Below, one piece after another: positions 5,530 to 5,991 of a DNA stretch of 5,991 bases. Position 1 is the stretch's first letter; each line of letters opens with the position of its first letter. Origin of the DNA: Paraglaciecola arctica (GTDB taxonomy: Bacteria; Pseudomonadota; Gammaproteobacteria; Enterobacterales; Alteromonadaceae); the NCBI GenBank assembly GCA_003232445.1, contig QIJM01000249.1, positions 1-5,991 on the forward strand, given 5' to 3'. The translations under genes were made by a program, and so were the position numbers. Under the pieces are notes generated by a model, which had not been told where the DNA came from, ran no database searches, and worked only from the letters and a program-made list of their open reading frames with translations.

Positions 5530-5593
5530 TGGGCTAAACACAAAAACATAATAGCTGTATTCTATGAATGATTAAATTAAGTATCCGCAGTTG

Positions 5594-5991
5594 CTAAGCA
5601 CCCGCTAGTAAAGTCAGAAAAACGCCTTTCATCGCTGGTTTATGTCGCCCTTCTATCTGCGCAATAGTTTCAAAATAAAACAACTTACCCGAGGTTTTTT
5701 GTTCTGTTTTAATCAACGTTGATATAAACCTTATCCTATCATCCACTCTCACCGGTTCAATAAATCGAATTTTATCGACACCATAATTCAGCAACGACAG
5801 ATATTTAGGATCTGGTTGGATAGATTGATAGAGTGAACTGGGCATCAAAGTAACGGTTAAATACCCGTGGGCGATCGTGGCTGCAAATGGACTCTCTTTT
5901 TCACACCGCTGCGGGTCAACATGTATCCATTGGTGGTCATTAGTGGCCTTGGCAAACATGTCTATGTCTGCTTGAGAAATGCTTATCCAAT
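5594..5991 (-). CDS. MaoC-like (R)-specific enoyl-CoA dehydratase, 5' end outside window
   Basis: The frame is open to the right edge, so the ATG at 5957-5959 is internal. About 131 residues are visible, against roughly 150 for the family, so some 15-20 are missing. Numbering from W1 (5987-5989), the hydratase-2 motif lies at 12-25 (FAKATNDHQWIHVD), with the likely catalytic pair D18 and H23 spaced as in known (R)-hydratases. Next come the substrate-loop motif TIAHGYLT and NYGVDKIRF, both typical of stand-alone hotdog-fold MaoC dehydratases. Members hydrate trans-2-enoyl-CoA or related thioesters in fatty-acid oxidation, polyhydroxyalkanoate supply or other acyl-CoA routes; which one applies here cannot be told. 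The start and upstream operon partners are not visible, and the receptor gene downstream is separated by 287 bp. Confidence 0.93.
   Translation of the reverse strand, partial: WISISQADIDMFAKATNDHQWIHVDPQRCEKESPFAATIAHGYLTVTLMPSSLYQSIQPDPKYLSLLNYGVDKIRFIEPVRVDDRIRFISTLIKTEQKTSGKLFYFETIAQIEGRHKPAMKGVFLTLLAGA

Larger units (their letters stand above)
5307..5593. other. AT-rich intergenic region upstream of the receptor gene
   Basis: These 287 bp separate the dehydratase stop from the receptor start and hold no gene I can support. Visible elements are a perfect 12-bp palindrome AATAATATTATT (5408-5419), a weak Fur-like stretch (5457-5475), a direct repeat and an inverted repeat (listed separately), and on the plus strand a strong Shine-Dalgarno sequence before an ATG-TAA. 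A minus-strand TTGTCA (5456-5461) could be a -35, but the nearest -10-like hexamers (TATATC or TATCAG) are poorly matched or poorly spaced, so I do not call a promoter. No strong terminator for the dehydratase gene is evident. Confidence 0.6.

Noticed and set aside
5594..5959. ATG at 5957-5959 as the start of the dehydratase
   Set aside because: The frame continues upstream with family-like residues (WISISQADID before the Met), so this Met is internal and the gene is cut by the window edge.

Overview
This window reads as a chromosomal segment from a gammaproteobacterium. The order (initiator tRNA, rimP, nusA, infB) is the conserved metY-rimP-nusA-infB operon of that class. The moderately AT-rich DNA, the large TonB-dependent receptor and the style of the proteins suggest a marine Alteromonadales relative (Alteromonas, Glaciecola or Paraglaciecola type). 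That placement is inference, not proof. Every convincing gene is on the minus strand, so the window is transcribed from right to left.

Layout in transcription order. At 5594-5991 is the 3' part of a MaoC-like hotdog-fold dehydratase gene; its start lies outside the window. A 287-bp AT-rich gap (5307-5593) follows. It holds two copies of ATGTAAATA 22 bp apart and an inverted repeat with TGCCGTT arms, and it leads into a complete 746-residue TonB-dependent outer-membrane receptor (3066-5306). The receptor gene ends at a strong intrinsic terminator (3010-3034). Next is a complete small pterin-4a-carbinolamine dehydratase gene (phhB, 2590-2895), possibly preceded by an overlapping 18-codon leader ORF, and followed by an AT-rich inverted repeat (2550-2586).

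The second half is the translation and transcription operon. A sigma-70-like promoter with a GC-rich discriminator (2412-2439) drives tRNA-fMet(CAU) (2278-2354). After the tRNA come three terminator-like hairpins in series, one strong and two weak, and then rimP (TTG start, 1667-2125), nusA (123-1616) and the first 33 codons of infB (1-101). The logic is that of E. coli: initiator tRNA, 30S maturation factor, elongation/termination factor NusA and initiation factor IF2 are made from one stringent-type promoter. Because the hairpins must be read through to reach rimP and nusA, feedback by NusA on its own operon is plausible.

I found no mobile element, CRISPR array, defence cassette or clearly new multi-gene system. 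The points that merit a second look are regulatory: the terminator series, the repeats upstream of the receptor and the small ORF overlapping phhB. One more is a dockerin-like calcium loop inside the receptor barrel.
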